Assembly: GCA_011051655.1 (NCBI GenBank) | Contig: DRKS01000092.1 | Coordinates: forward strand, 1 to 42,546 | Origin: Sedimenticola sp. | GTDB lineage: Bacteria; Pseudomonadota; Gammaproteobacteria; Chromatiales; Chromatiaceae | DNA: 42,546 bases | Reading direction: 5' to 3' | In this document: positions 32,577 to 41,291 of the stretch, piece after piece | Layout of the letters: each line of letters starts with the position of its first letter | Position numbering within the stretch: the stretch's first letter is position 1 | Notes under the pieces: model-generated | The model's input: the letters and a program-made list of their open reading frames with translations, nothing else | Database searches by the model: none | Told to the model about the DNA's origin: nothing | Program-made: the position numbers and the translations under genes

Positions 32577-34205
32577 ATGCATGCGCTGTTTGTATTTATA
32601 ACCGCAATGGCCATCAGCATCGTGGTGTTGCCGATAATGGTCCGGCTTGCGCCCTATACCGGGATGATGGATCAGCCGGGCGCGCGCAAGGTGCATGCGA
32701 GGCCCATACCCAGGGTTGGCGGGATCGGTATTGTCCTGGGGGCCCTGGCGCCCTTGTTGGCATGGGCGCCCATGGATAATCTGTTGCTTGCCTATGTTAT
32801 CGGCAGCCTGGTGCTTTTCGGGTTTGGGGCCCTGGATGACAGCCGGGAACTGGGGCATTACGTTAAGTTTATTGGCCAGTTCATTGCGGTTGGCATGGTC
32901 GTTTTTTATGGTGATCTGACCATCACGCGGGTTCCCTTCCTGGACCCGCAGCCCCTGCCCCCTTCGATTGGCGTTCCCTTCACTGTTTTTGCGATGGTGG
33001 GAATGATAAATGCCATCAATCACTCCGATGGCCTGGACGGGCTGGCAGGGGGGGAGTCGCTTTTGAGCCTGTTGGGCATCGCCTTTCTCGCCTACCAGGC
33101 CGAGGCCGGGGCCAACCAGGCGGTTGTCGCCGCCTGTGCGGCAATGGGCGGCATCGTGGGTTTTCTGCGTTATAACACCTATCCCGCTAAGGTGTTCATG
33201 GGGGACAGCGGGAGTCAGTTTCTCGGTTTTACCCTGGGATTTCTCGCCATCCTCCTGACCCAACGGATCAATACGGCCTTGAGCCCGGCATTGCCCGCCC
33301 TGCTGCTGGGTTTGCCCGTGATAGATATTCTGGCGGTTTTCTATTTGCGGGCGAAAGGAGGCATGAACCTGTTCCGGGCCACCCGAAACCACATTCATCA
33401 CCGTTTGCTGGATCGGGGTTTCTCCCACCAGGCGTCGGTGGTCCTTATTTACTCGACCCAGGCATTTTTCGTACTCAGCGCCCTGGTCCTGATGTATGAA
33501 GCGGACTGGATCATCCTGGGGCTGTATCTGGGGGTCTGTTCCCTTGTCTTCATCTTGCTCACCCGGGCGGAGCGCAGCGGATGGCGGGTTGCCGATACAG
33601 CTGTCATGCCGGGGGCCCCCGGTTCCTGGCAGGCGGCGCTGCTCGCCAGGATCGGGAGGTGGCAATTTTCCTTTATTCAGATATGGATTCCGCTGTCATT
33701 GGTTTGTCTGTCCCTGGTGATACCCGACATACCGCGGGATTTTGCCGTGATCTCCGCGGTGCTCGCCATCGCCATGGCCCTGGACCTCATTTTTGGCAAC
33801 GAGGGGCGCTCGGTTGTACGCCAGGGGAGCGTGTTTGTCAGCGCCATGTTCGTGGTGTATTTGTACACCCTCCATTTCCCCCCGGAAGCGGAGGGGTACA
33901 AGGTGGCGGAGATCGGGATCTATGCCGTGCTTGGCATAAGCATCATAATCACCCTGAAGCTTGCGAAAGGCATCGAGTTTCAGACAACCTCGGCTGATTA
34001 TCTGACCCTGTTCATCGTGCTGTTGGTCGGCTTTTTCAAGGACATTCAGTTTCTGGGCGTCAACATGGCGGAGGTCGTGGTCAAGTCGGTCATTGTCCTG
34101 TACGGGTGTGAACTCATCAGCAACCGCAGTGCCGGGCGCTGGACCTGGCTCAATCTTGCATCTTTGGGCTCTTTGGGGGTATTGGCCTTGCGGGGATTGG
34201 CCTAG
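32577..34205 (+). CDS. WecA/MraY-family undecaprenyl-phosphate sugar-1-phosphate transferase
   Basis: This 542-residue polytopic protein carries the family signatures: ALDDSRELG (Asp-Asp metal site), INHSDGLDGLAGG, KVFMGDSGSQFLGF and the HIHHRLLDRG cytoplasmic motif. Homologues such as WecA move GlcNAc-1-P from UDP-GlcNAc to undecaprenyl phosphate and so start repeat-unit synthesis. The C-terminal 200 residues add about six further helices, longer than WecA proper (about 360 residues). The extra domain is of unknown role. It is 64 bases downstream of xrtA and probably co-transcribed. Confidence 0.87.
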   Translation: MHALFVFITAMAISIVVLPIMVRLAPYTGMMDQPGARKVHARPIPRVGGIGIVLGALAPLLAWAPMDNLLLAYVIGSLVLFGFGALDDSRELGHYVKFIGQFIAVGMVVFYGDLTITRVPFLDPQPLPPSIGVPFTVFAMVGMINAINHSDGLDGLAGGESLLSLLGIAFLAYQAEAGANQAVVAACAAMGGIVGFLRYNTYPAKVFMGDSGSQFLGFTLGFLAILLTQRINTALSPALPALLLGLPVIDILAVFYLRAKGGMNLFRATRNHIHHRLLDRGFSHQASVVLIYSTQAFFVLSALVLMYEADWIILGLYLGVCSLVFILLTRAERSGWRVADTAVMPGAPGSWQAALLARIGRWQFSFIQIWIPLSLVCLSLVIPDIPRDFAVISAVLAIAMALDLIFGNEGRSVVRQGSVFVSAMFVVYLYTLHFPPEAEGYKVAEIGIYAVLGISIIITLKLAKGIEFQTTSADYLTLFIVLLVGFFKDIQFLGVNMAEVVVKSVIVLYGCELISNRSAGRWTWLNLASLGSLGVLALRGLA

Positions 34206-34214
34206 CTGATTGTG

Positions 34215-34233
34215 GTGTCAGCTTTTTTTACAC
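34215..34233 (+). promoter_or_regulatory. upstream activator site 1, 19-base motif
   Basis: GTGTCAGCTTTTTTTACAC, a GTGT...ACAC dyad, is identical to the copy at 34357. It lies about 200 bases before the -24/-12 promoter, and is a likely enhancer site for a PrsR-type sigma-54 activator. Confidence 0.65.
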
Positions 34234-34356
34234 GCCCTTTGATTCGCAATTTCCGGTTCGATGCATCGTAACGACTTGATTGGATTGTGGTTGCGGGATT
34301 TTTTCGGTAACCATATTCCCTGATGTCCGCAACGGGGGAATCAGGATCCTGCAAAA

Positions 34357-34375
34357 GTGTCAGCTTTTTTTACAC
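34357..34375 (+). promoter_or_regulatory. upstream activator site 2, 19-base motif
   Basis: This is an exact second copy of the 19-base motif at 34215, 142 bases downstream of it and about 62 bases before the -24 element. Direct repetition in non-coding DNA argues for function. No hairpin precedes the T7 run, so it is not a terminator. Confidence 0.7.
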
Positions 34376-34405
34376 CAACGGCTGTTTGGCTGTTCTGGCG
34401 CCCTG

Positions 34406-34418
34406 TAACTATTTGATA
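34406..34418 (-). promoter_or_regulatory. IHF-binding site match
   Basis: TAACTATTTGATA fits YAANNNNTTGATW, the reverse complement of the IHF consensus WATCAANNNNTTR, at every fixed position. It lies between activator site 2 and the -24/-12 promoter, where IHF bends DNA at sigma-54 promoters. Confidence 0.6.
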
Positions 34419-34436
34419 AACCAAGCGTTATGACTG

Positions 34437-34452
34437 TGGTATATCTGTTGCT
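34437..34452 (+). promoter_or_regulatory. sigma-54 (-24/-12) promoter of the PEP-CTERM gene
   Basis: TGGTATATCTGTTGCT has the GG and GC doublets with the exact spacing of TGGCAC-N5-TTGC. Transcription would begin near 34462, giving an untranslated leader of about 90 bases before the ATG at 34552. PEP-CTERM genes are known to be sigma-54/PrsR-controlled in some bacteria. No prsK or prsR gene is in the window. Confidence 0.72.
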
Positions 34453-34468
34453 TCACCCACCGGGAGCA

Positions 34469-34488
34469 GATGCACGGCAATGTGCATC
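34469..34488 (+). promoter_or_regulatory. leader hairpin of the PEP-CTERM mRNA
   Basis: GATGCAC (34469-34475) pairs with GTGCATC (34482-34488) over a 6-base loop. The direct repeat CCGGGAG occurs on both sides (34460-34466 and 34488-34494). It sits in the predicted leader and could affect message stability or translation. Apart from the control sites and this hairpin, 34206-34551 holds no gene. Confidence 0.4.
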
Positions 34489-34551
34489 CGGGAGAGATAA
34501 CTGCGATAATCGGCCTATAGCAGGAACCAGAAGGCAAGAGGTAGATACAGA

Positions 34552-35277
34552 ATGTTTTGCAGAAAGTTGATACTTGGGGCGGTGATGGGCATGTCGATGA
34601 ACGCGGTGAATGCCGCCGGCTTTGTTCCTTCCGTCCCCGTCGCTGACCTGGAACTCTTTTTTGGCGCGGCTCCGGGGGCGATATCCGCCATCAGCCCATC
34701 AGCAGATCCCGCGACAGAGGGCTCAGGGATCATAATAACGGATTCCTTCTCTTTTCAGGCGGGCGACATCCTTTCCTTCGACTATAACTTCATGACCAAT
34801 GAACGGCCCGGGGGGCTCGACGATTATGCCTTTGTGAGTTTTGGCGGCAATCTCAGCTTTCTGGACCATGCCCAGGATACTGCCCCGGGTTACTATGTGC
34901 CCTCCGTGGCCCCCTACCAGGAAGAAACCGGCTATAAAAACTTCTCCTATATCGCTCCGGCAACGGGGATATTCGAGTTTGGCGTGGGTGTCGTGGACGC
35001 GTGGGATGAATGGGTGGAAACCGGGCTCCTCATTGATAATTTCACGGTGATCCGCAATGATGCGGAGGTGCACTCGAACAGCTTCGAGACTGGTGAACTC
35101 ATGGGCATCGGCGACGCCTCCATCGTGGATGTGTTCTTCGGAACCCCGCCCACGGACGGTGGCTTTCAGGTTCTGGTAACCACGGCCCCAAGTCCCGTGC
35201 CATTGCCCCCGGCGGTGTGGCTGCTGTTTTCCGGCATGGGCGCCCTGCTGGCGTTCAGCCGCCGCAAGCACGGTTGA
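34552..35277 (+). CDS. PEP-CTERM sorting-domain protein
   Basis: This 241-residue exported protein has an N-terminal signal (CRKLILGAVMGMSMNAVNAA) and a beta-rich body (FQAGDILSFDYNFMTNE, DDYAFVSFGGNLSF). It ends in the tripartite sorting signal: VPLPPAVWLLFSGMGALLAF then SRRKHG. The VPLPP form is a variant of the canonical PEP motif. XrtA at 30935 is the probable processing enzyme. The protein probably ends in the matrix or outer surface. AAGAGG lies ten bases before the ATG. Its promoter is of sigma-54 type and a strong terminator follows, so it is its own transcription unit. Confidence 0.88.
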   Translation: MFCRKLILGAVMGMSMNAVNAAGFVPSVPVADLELFFGAAPGAISAISPSADPATEGSGIIITDSFSFQAGDILSFDYNFMTNERPGGLDDYAFVSFGGNLSFLDHAQDTAPGYYVPSVAPYQEETGYKNFSYIAPATGIFEFGVGVVDAWDEWVETGLLIDNFTVIRNDAEVHSNSFETGELMGIGDASIVDVFFGTPPTDGGFQVLVTTAPSPVPLPPAVWLLFSGMGALLAFSRRKHG

Positions 35278-35300
35278 CGGCTTGGCGCAGCACCCCGAAG

Positions 35301-35331
35301 GCCCCGCTCTCAAAGCGGGGCTTTTTGTTTT
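35301..35331 (+). terminator. strong intrinsic terminator after the PEP-CTERM gene
   Basis: GCCCCGCT (35301-35308) pairs with AGCGGGGC (35314-35321) over a 5-base loop, followed at once by TTTTTGTTTT. This is a textbook rho-independent terminator in the plus direction, 23 bases past the PEP-CTERM stop. Confidence 0.9.
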
Positions 35332-35439
35332 GACTTGCCTATTTCGCGGCAAGCGGTTTAATAGGCATAATTCACCTCTTTTTTTACCGGCCGGGCCTCC
35401 ACCGGCGCCGGCCGGAACCTACCAGAAGGGCCGAAGGAA

Positions 35440-37827
35440 ATGTGTAGCAAGAGAAAAGTTGTGCAGGGTGTTCTTGCCTTGGGGCTGGCTGTTCTGCTTT
35501 CCGCCTGTGGCGGCGCCGAGGATCGCAAGGCGGAGCATTTTGAACGGGGCATGCAGCTCTTCGAGGAGGGGAATTACGTCAAGGCCCGGCTGGAGTTCAA
35601 GAATGTGCTTCAGATCGATCCCAAGGCGGTGGAATCCCGTTACATGCTGGGGCAGATTCATGAAAAGGAGCGCAACTGGCGCAACGCCTTTGCCGCCTAT
35701 TCCAAGGCGGTGCAGGTCGATCCGGGCCATATAAAATCACAGCTCAGGCTGGGCCAGCTCTACCTCCTCGGCGGCCAGACGGACAAGGCGCTGGAAACGG
35801 CGAAAACGGTCATGGCCAATGCCCCCGAAAACCCCGAAGGCCTGGTGTTGCGCGCGGCCGTGGAAAAGCGCCTGGGGAATCTGGATGCCGCCGTGCAGTA
35901 CGCCGAATCAGGCCTGAAGCTCGATCCCGCCAACATCAATGCGGTATTGCTGCTGGCGGCGGTGCGTGACGGGGCCGGCCATACCGATCAGGCCATCGAT
36001 CTGCTGAAGGGCGCCGTCGAACAGCATCCGGACAACGGCACGCTCTATCTGCTGCTGGGCCGGCTCTATGCGAAGACGGGCCGGGGGGATGAAGTGGGGG
36101 CCATGCTGGAGAAGGCCGTGGAAGTGGACCCGGCGAATCTCACATTCCGGCGCCAGTTGGCCGCCTTCTACGGCAGCACCGGCCAGTTGGATGAGGCGGA
36201 AAGGGTGTTGCGGGAGGGCGTGAACAAATTCCCCGATGATTTGCAGCTCAAGCTGGCATTGGTGGAATTTCAAGGCAGGCACCGGAGTGGCGAGACAACG
36301 GAAAAGACCCTGCAGGCCTTTATCGAAGCCGAGCCGGACAATCCCGAACTGCGCTTTGCCCAGGCGGACCTGTACAAGACGCTCGGGCGGCCCGAGGATG
36401 CAGAACAGGTCTACCGGAGCTTGATCGAAAAGTATCAGGACGGGCCTCAGGGGCAACTGGCCCGGACCCGGCTGGCGGGGCTGCTTTTCACCCGGAACCG
36501 CCTGGTGGAGGCCAAGGGCCTGGTGGACCAGGTGATCGAGGCCAACCCCCGGGATGCCGAGGCCCTGCTGATCCGGGCCGGGATCGCCCTGGCCGGCAAA
36601 GACGGCGACAGCGCCATCGGGGATCTGCGCGTGGTGTTGCGGGATGCGCCGGGCTCCGCGCGGGCCTTGCGGCTGCTGGCGCGCGCCCATGCGTTGAAGG
36701 GTGAGACCGATCTGGCCAGGGACAGCCTGGAGAAGGCGCTGGAGGCCAATCCCGGCGATGCGGTGCTCTATCTCGAACTGTCGCGGTTTCAGGCCAGAAC
36801 CGGTGATCCGGACGGGGCCATTGCCTCGCTGGAGGCGCTGCTCAAGGTGAAGCCGGACCACTTCGATGCCCTGAAAGGGCTGACCACCATGCATATCCGG
36901 CAGAGGAAGTGGCCGTCGGCGGAACAATATGCAAAGCAATTACAGGAAAGCTACCCGGACAACCATGCCGGCTATTACGCCCAGGGGATAATCGAACAGG
37001 CGCAGAAGCGCTATGCCGCCAGCATCGGCTCATTTGAAAAGGCCCTGGATCGTGCGCCGGAGTCCGTGGAGGTGCTCAGCGCCCTCACCAGGAGCCACCT
37101 GGCGATGAAGACCCCGGAGCAGGCGCAGGCCCGGCTGGAGGCGGCCCTGAAGAAAAAGCCGGACAATGGCGCGCTGCACAATCTGCTTTCCGGGGTGCTG
37201 CTGGCGCAAAAGAAGCCGGATGCGGCGGCGCAGGAGTTGCGCAAGGCCATTGAACTGGCCCCTTCCGTGGTGGCCTTCTACCGGAACCTGGGCGGACTGT
37301 ACCTGTCGGACGGCAAGCCGGATGCGGCCATCGAGCTCTACAGGCAGGGCCTGGAGAAGACCAACGAAAATCCCGCATTGTGGCTGCTGCTGGCCCAGGC
37401 CTACCAGGTGAAGGGGGATCTGGACGGGGCCGTGGCTGAGTACGAGGCATTGTTGCAGAAACATCCCGGGAGTGACCTGGTGGCCAACAACCTGGCCATG
37501 CTGCTGGCCACCGGCAGGCAGGGGCAGGCCTCGCTGGACCGGGCGCTTGAGCTGGCGAAACGCTTCGAGGACTCCAAAAACCCCATGTTTCTGGATACCC
37601 TGGGGTGGGTTCATTACCTGCGTGACGAGCTCGACCAGGCCTGCGCCCTGTTGGAGCGTGCCGCCGCCAGGGAGCCGGTGTTGCCCGTGATCAATTATCA
37701 CCTGGGCATGGCCTATTTCAAGAAAGGCCGCACGGACGATGCGAAAGAACGCCTGACCCAGGCGGTCGACGCCGGGGTGAAGGCCCGGTGGGTGGAGCAG
37801 GCGCGCGAGGTTCTGGGGCGGCTGTAG
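35440..37827 (+). CDS. prsT: PrsT, TPR-repeat lipoprotein of the XrtA system
   Basis: This 795-residue lipoprotein has signal peptide VVQGVLALGLAVLLSAC with lipobox LSAC (Cys at about residue 23). The rest is almost all tetratricopeptide repeats, roughly eighteen to twenty. Examples are MLGQIHEKERNWRNAFAAYS, LAKTGRGDE-type repeats, and the final YHLGMAYFKKGRTDDAKERL. This matches PrsT, the TPR protein nearly always found with XrtA, thought to act in polysaccharide or PEP-CTERM assembly at the outer membrane. AAGG lies shortly before the ATG. The preceding gene has its own terminator, so a promoter should lie at about 35332-35430, but none is clear. It converges with the hybrid kinase, seven bases away. 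Confidence 0.9.
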   Translation: MCSKRKVVQGVLALGLAVLLSACGGAEDRKAEHFERGMQLFEEGNYVKARLEFKNVLQIDPKAVESRYMLGQIHEKERNWRNAFAAYSKAVQVDPGHIKSQLRLGQLYLLGGQTDKALETAKTVMANAPENPEGLVLRAAVEKRLGNLDAAVQYAESGLKLDPANINAVLLLAAVRDGAGHTDQAIDLLKGAVEQHPDNGTLYLLLGRLYAKTGRGDEVGAMLEKAVEVDPANLTFRRQLAAFYGSTGQLDEAERVLREGVNKFPDDLQLKLALVEFQGRHRSGETTEKTLQAFIEAEPDNPELRFAQADLYKTLGRPEDAEQVYRSLIEKYQDGPQGQLARTRLAGLLFTRNRLVEAKGLVDQVIEANPRDAEALLIRAGIALAGKDGDSAIGDLRVVLRDAPGSARALRLLARAHALKGETDLARDSLEKALEANPGDAVLYLELSRFQARTGDPDGAIASLEALLKVKPDHFDALKGLTTMHIRQRKWPSAEQYAKQLQESYPDNHAGYYAQGIIEQAQKRYAASIGSFEKALDRAPESVEVLSALTRSHLAMKTPEQAQARLEAALKKKPDNGALHNLLSGVLLAQKKPDAAAQELRKAIELAPSVVAFYRNLGGLYLSDGKPDAAIELYRQGLEKTNENPALWLLLAQAYQVKGDLDGAVAEYEALLQKHPGSDLVANNLAMLLATGRQGQASLDRALELAKRFEDSKNPMFLDTLGWVHYLRDELDQACALLERAAAREPVLPVINYHLGMAYFKKGRTDDAKERLTQAVDAGVKARWVEQAREVLGRL

Positions 37828-37834
37828 GTCCGGC

Positions 37835-40267
37835 TCAGCGGGGCGTTGATGCCCCCCGCTCCTGGTGGCGCAGCAGGCGCTCCATTTCCGCGCCGGCCTG
37901 GGCGAGGCGGGCCTGTATCCGCTCCGGGCTTTTGGCCTTTATCTCGTTTTCCAGCAGGGCCACGGCCCGGTCCAGGGCGGGTACGCCGCATACGGCGGTG
38001 GCGCCGTGCATGCGGTGGGCCGTGTTCCACAGTCCCTCCCAATCCTTCTCCATGGCCTGCCTTTGCATCAGCTCGAACTGCCGGGGGAGCTCCTCCAGCA
38101 ATTGCATGAACATGTGCTCCGCCAGCTCGGCCGCCCCGCCGGCGATGCGCACCGCCTGGGCACTGTCGCGGGCCGGCAGGATGGCGCCGTCTGTTTCCTT
38201 TTCCGCTTCCCCGGCGGCGGCCGGTTCCGTGGCGGCGGCGCCGGCGGGCCCCGGTGGGGATGGGGCAGGGGAGGGGGAGGACCATTCATCGAGCAGGCGG
38301 CCGATGAGGGAGCAAAGCCGGGTCTCGTTGAAAGGCTTGGTCATGCAGTCGTCCATGCCGGCCATGAATATCTGTTCACGCTGCTGCGGCGCCGCGTCGG
38401 CGGTCAGCGCGACAATGGGGGTGTGCTGGCCCGGAAGCTCATCGTTGCGGATCTGCTGCGTGGCCTCGAGGCCGCTCATTTCAGGCATGTGCACGTCCAT
38501 GATGATCAGGTCGTAGCGATGGGTTCTCGCCAGCTCCACGGCCTCGCGTCCATTCGCCGCATGGGTGATCTGCGCCCCCTTGCCGGTCAGGAGGGTGGAG
38601 ACCAGTTCGCGGTTGATGGGGTTGTCCTCCACGATCAGAAAGTGCCGTCCGGTGAATGACGGAGAGGCAAGGGCTGTCGCGCCCCGGGAAGGGGTTTGGG
38701 TTGGGTCGCTGTCCGGGTTTTCGAAAAGGGCGCCCAGGGTCTGGGCCAGTCCCCTCAGCGTCAGGGGCTTGGAATGGCACCGGTCAGCCCCCGCGAGCTG
38801 GATCCGGCGCAGGGCCGATTGCTCCGATACGTCCATCAGCGCAAGGACAGGGCGGGTGGAACCGGACCTGACCGCGGCCACGGTCTTTTCGGCCAGCCCG
38901 GAACGGTAGTCGCCGCCGGTAAAGCCCAGCAGGATCAGGTCGGCGTCGCCGCTGTCCGGGGCCTGCAACTGCTCCGGCGTCTCCACCGCCCGCACCTCCA
39001 TGCCGCAGTATTCCAACTGGCTGCGTATACAGCTTCGGGACAGCTTATGAGTATCCAGCAGCAGCGCCCGTTTGCCGCGAAGGATGTCCGGCGTGGGGAT
39101 TTTGCCCCTGGCCGCCGCCCTGGCCAGCTTGAGCGTGACCTGGAAACGCGAGCCCCGGCCGGGGGTGCTTTCCAACCGGGTCCCGCCCCCCATGGATTTC
39201 GCCAGCCGCTGGCAAATGCTCAGGCCCAGCCCGGTCCCGCCATACAGGCGGGTGATGGAGGTGCTGGCCTGATGAAAGGCCCTGAAAAGATCCTGCCTGG
39301 CCTCTTCCGGGATGCCGATGCCGGTATCGGTGACGCTGATCCCCAGGGTGCAGTCCTTGTCCGTTTCGTCCTCCAGCATGACCCGCACGGCTACTTCACC
39401 GGCGGGCGTGAATTTGATGGCGTTGTCGATCAGGTTGACCAGTATCTGGCGGATGCGGGCGGAATCGCCGATGAGCTGTTCCGGCACATCGTCATAGATC
39501 AGCAGCACCAGGTCGAGCCGCTTGGCATGGGCGGCGGGGGCGAACAGCATGACGCTGTCCTCGCAGCATTCGCGTATCCGGAAGGGGGCGTGTTCGAGGG
39601 TCAGCTTGCCCGATTCCAGCTTGGAAAAATCCAGGATGTCATTGATGATCTTGAGCAGGGCCTGCGCGGATTTGGACATCATGGACAGGAACTCCCTCTG
39701 CTCCGGCGAGAGTTCGGTTTTGCGCAGGAGGTTGGCGAAACCCATGATGCCGTTCATGGGTGTGCGGATCTCGTGGCTCATGTGAGCGAGGAATTCCGTC
39801 TTCACCTTGCTGGCGTCCAGGGCCCGCTTGCGCGCCAGGTCCAGCTCCACGTTCTGGATTTCCAGGGCCTCCATGGTTTGCATCGCCTCCGAGGCGGATT
39901 GGTCGATTTCCCGCTGCATGCGCTCCCGCGCCGCCTTGAGTTCCCGGGCCATGGCGTTGAAGCCATCCCCCAGGGCGCGGATTTCAACGAAAGAGCCTGT
40001 CTCGATTTCGGCGGAGAGATCGCCCTGCCTGATCCGGTCCATCCCCCCGGCCAGGCGCTCCAGCGGATGTATGATCTGGCGGCCCAGGGCCAGGGCGATA
40101 AAGGCGCTGACCGCCAGCACCGGGGCGGATATCAGCAGGATGCCCGCCACGCCCGGCTGGTGTGCGCCGGCGGCATAGGCGGCCAGGGCCAGGGCCATGA
40201 CGGCGGCCGGGGTGACTGCAAGCATCAGGAGTCTGTTCCCGAGCCTGGATAATCGCGCTGTTCTCAT
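37835..40267 (-). CDS. barA: BarA/GacS-like hybrid sensor histidine kinase
   Basis: The ATG at 40267 gives 810 residues; the longer frame overlaps the divergent cysM start region. Two close membrane helices (about 12-33 and 38-60) are followed by HAMP (IIHPLERLAGGMDRIRQGDL). HisKA has the phospho-His in FLAHMSHEIRTPMNG, and the ATPase domain has LVNLIDNAIKFT, DTGIGIPEE and GGTGLGLSICQRLA. A degenerate receiver without the acceptor Asp follows. Then come a full receiver (IVEDNPINRE, LIIMDVHMPEMSG) and a C-terminal Hpt domain (TAHRMHGATAV). This is the GacS/BarA architecture, and cysM is a known neighbour of gacS in pseudomonads. The sensor loop is only a few residues long, shorter than in E. 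coli BarA. It probably controls the Gac/Csr switch to biofilm growth. Confidence 0.85.
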   Translation of the reverse strand: MRTARLSRLGNRLLMLAVTPAAVMALALAAYAAGAHQPGVAGILLISAPVLAVSAFIALALGRQIIHPLERLAGGMDRIRQGDLSAEIETGSFVEIRALGDGFNAMARELKAARERMQREIDQSASEAMQTMEALEIQNVELDLARKRALDASKVKTEFLAHMSHEIRTPMNGIMGFANLLRKTELSPEQREFLSMMSKSAQALLKIINDILDFSKLESGKLTLEHAPFRIRECCEDSVMLFAPAAHAKRLDLVLLIYDDVPEQLIGDSARIRQILVNLIDNAIKFTPAGEVAVRVMLEDETDKDCTLGISVTDTGIGIPEEARQDLFRAFHQASTSITRLYGGTGLGLSICQRLAKSMGGGTRLESTPGRGSRFQVTLKLARAAARGKIPTPDILRGKRALLLDTHKLSRSCIRSQLEYCGMEVRAVETPEQLQAPDSGDADLILLGFTGGDYRSGLAEKTVAAVRSGSTRPVLALMDVSEQSALRRIQLAGADRCHSKPLTLRGLAQTLGALFENPDSDPTQTPSRGATALASPSFTGRHFLIVEDNPINRELVSTLLTGKGAQITHAANGREAVELARTHRYDLIIMDVHMPEMSGLEATQQIRNDELPGQHTPIVALTADAAPQQREQIFMAGMDDCMTKPFNETRLCSLIGRLLDEWSSPSPAPSPPGPAGAAATEPAAAGEAEKETDGAILPARDSAQAVRIAGGAAELAEHMFMQLLEELPRQFELMQRQAMEKDWEGLWNTAHRMHGATAVCGVPALDRAVALLENEIKAKSPERIQARLAQAGAEMERLLRHQERGASTPR

Positions 40268-40397
40268 CGGAAAGGTTCCTGTCTGCCAATGCCAAGGTTG
40301 CCGGGCGCGGATGTCCCGCCGCGCCCCATATTGCCAATCTTGCCATCGGAGCGGCGAAATTTCTTCTTTGACCGGCTGTTGCAGTACACTTGCGGCC

Positions 40398-41291
40398 ATG
40401 AATTATCCCACCATTGAAGATTTTATCGGCTACACCCCCCTGGTGCGCCTGCAGCGCCTGGCGGGGAACAGCAGCAATACCATCCTGCTCAAGCTGGAGG
40501 GCAACAACCCGGCCGGTTCGGTGAAGGACCGCCCGGCGCTGAGCATGATCCGGCACGCGGAAGAGCGGGGTGCCATCAAGCCGGGGGACAGCCTGATCGA
40601 GGCCACCAGCGGCAACACCGGCATCGCCCTGGCCATGGCGGCGGCCATCAAGGGTTACCGCATGATACTGGTCATGCCCGAGCACATGAGCGTCGAACGC
40701 CGGGTGATCATGCGGGCCTATGGGGCGGAGATCGTCCTGACCCCCAGGGAAGGCAGCATGGAGGCGGCCATCGACATGGCCCGCAGGCTGGAGGCGGAGG
40801 GCGAGGGGGTCATCCTGGACCAGTTCGCCAATCCCGATAACCCCCTTTCCCACGTGGAGGGGACGGGCCCGGAGATCTGGCGGGACACCAACGGCGAGGT
40901 GACCCATTTCGTCAGCGCCATGGGCACCACCGGCACCATCATGGGCGCCTCGGAATACCTCAAGGGGAAAAATCCCGCCATCCAGATCATTGGCGTGCAG
41001 CCCCGGGAGGGGGCCAGCATCCCCGGCATCCGCCGCTGGCCCAGGGAGTATATGCCCAGGATCTTCGATGCCAGCCGGGTGGACCGGATTATCGATGTTT
41101 CCCAGGAGGAGGCGGAGAACACCACCCGGGCATTGGCCGCCCGTGAAGGTATCTTTGCCGGCATCTCCTCGGGGGGCGCCCTGGCGGCGGCCCTGCGCCT
41201 CTCCCAAGAGGTGGAGCATGCGGTCATCGTCTCCATCGTATGTGACCGGGGCGACCGCTATCTGTCCACCGGTGTTTTCGGCAGGGAATAG
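40398..41291 (+). CDS. cysM: cysteine synthase B
   Basis: This 297-residue PLP enzyme starts at the ATG at 40398 (MNYPTIEDFIGYTPLVRL). The PLP lysine is in NNPAGSVKDRPA, the substrate loop is EATSGNTGIALAMA, the phosphate-binding loop is GTTGTIMG, and SGGALAAAL follows. It makes cysteine from O-acetylserine and sulfide or thiosulfate. RRWPREYMPRIFD and the overall length are typical of CysM rather than CysK. The kinase gene is divergent with 130 bases between starts, which holds both promoters. Its end overlaps the next gene by 20 bases. Confidence 0.93.
   Translation: MNYPTIEDFIGYTPLVRLQRLAGNSSNTILLKLEGNNPAGSVKDRPALSMIRHAEERGAIKPGDSLIEATSGNTGIALAMAAAIKGYRMILVMPEHMSVERRVIMRAYGAEIVLTPREGSMEAAIDMARRLEAEGEGVILDQFANPDNPLSHVEGTGPEIWRDTNGEVTHFVSAMGTTGTIMGASEYLKGKNPAIQIIGVQPREGASIPGIRRWPREYMPRIFDASRVDRIIDVSQEEAENTTRALAAREGIFAGISSGGALAAALRLSQEVEHAVIVSIVCDRGDRYLSTGVFGRE

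Noticed and set aside
34221-34230. T7 run at the first 19-base motif as a terminator for the WecA-like gene
   Set aside because: No GC-rich hairpin precedes the T-run, and the whole 19-base sequence recurs exactly at 34357, which fits a regulator site better.
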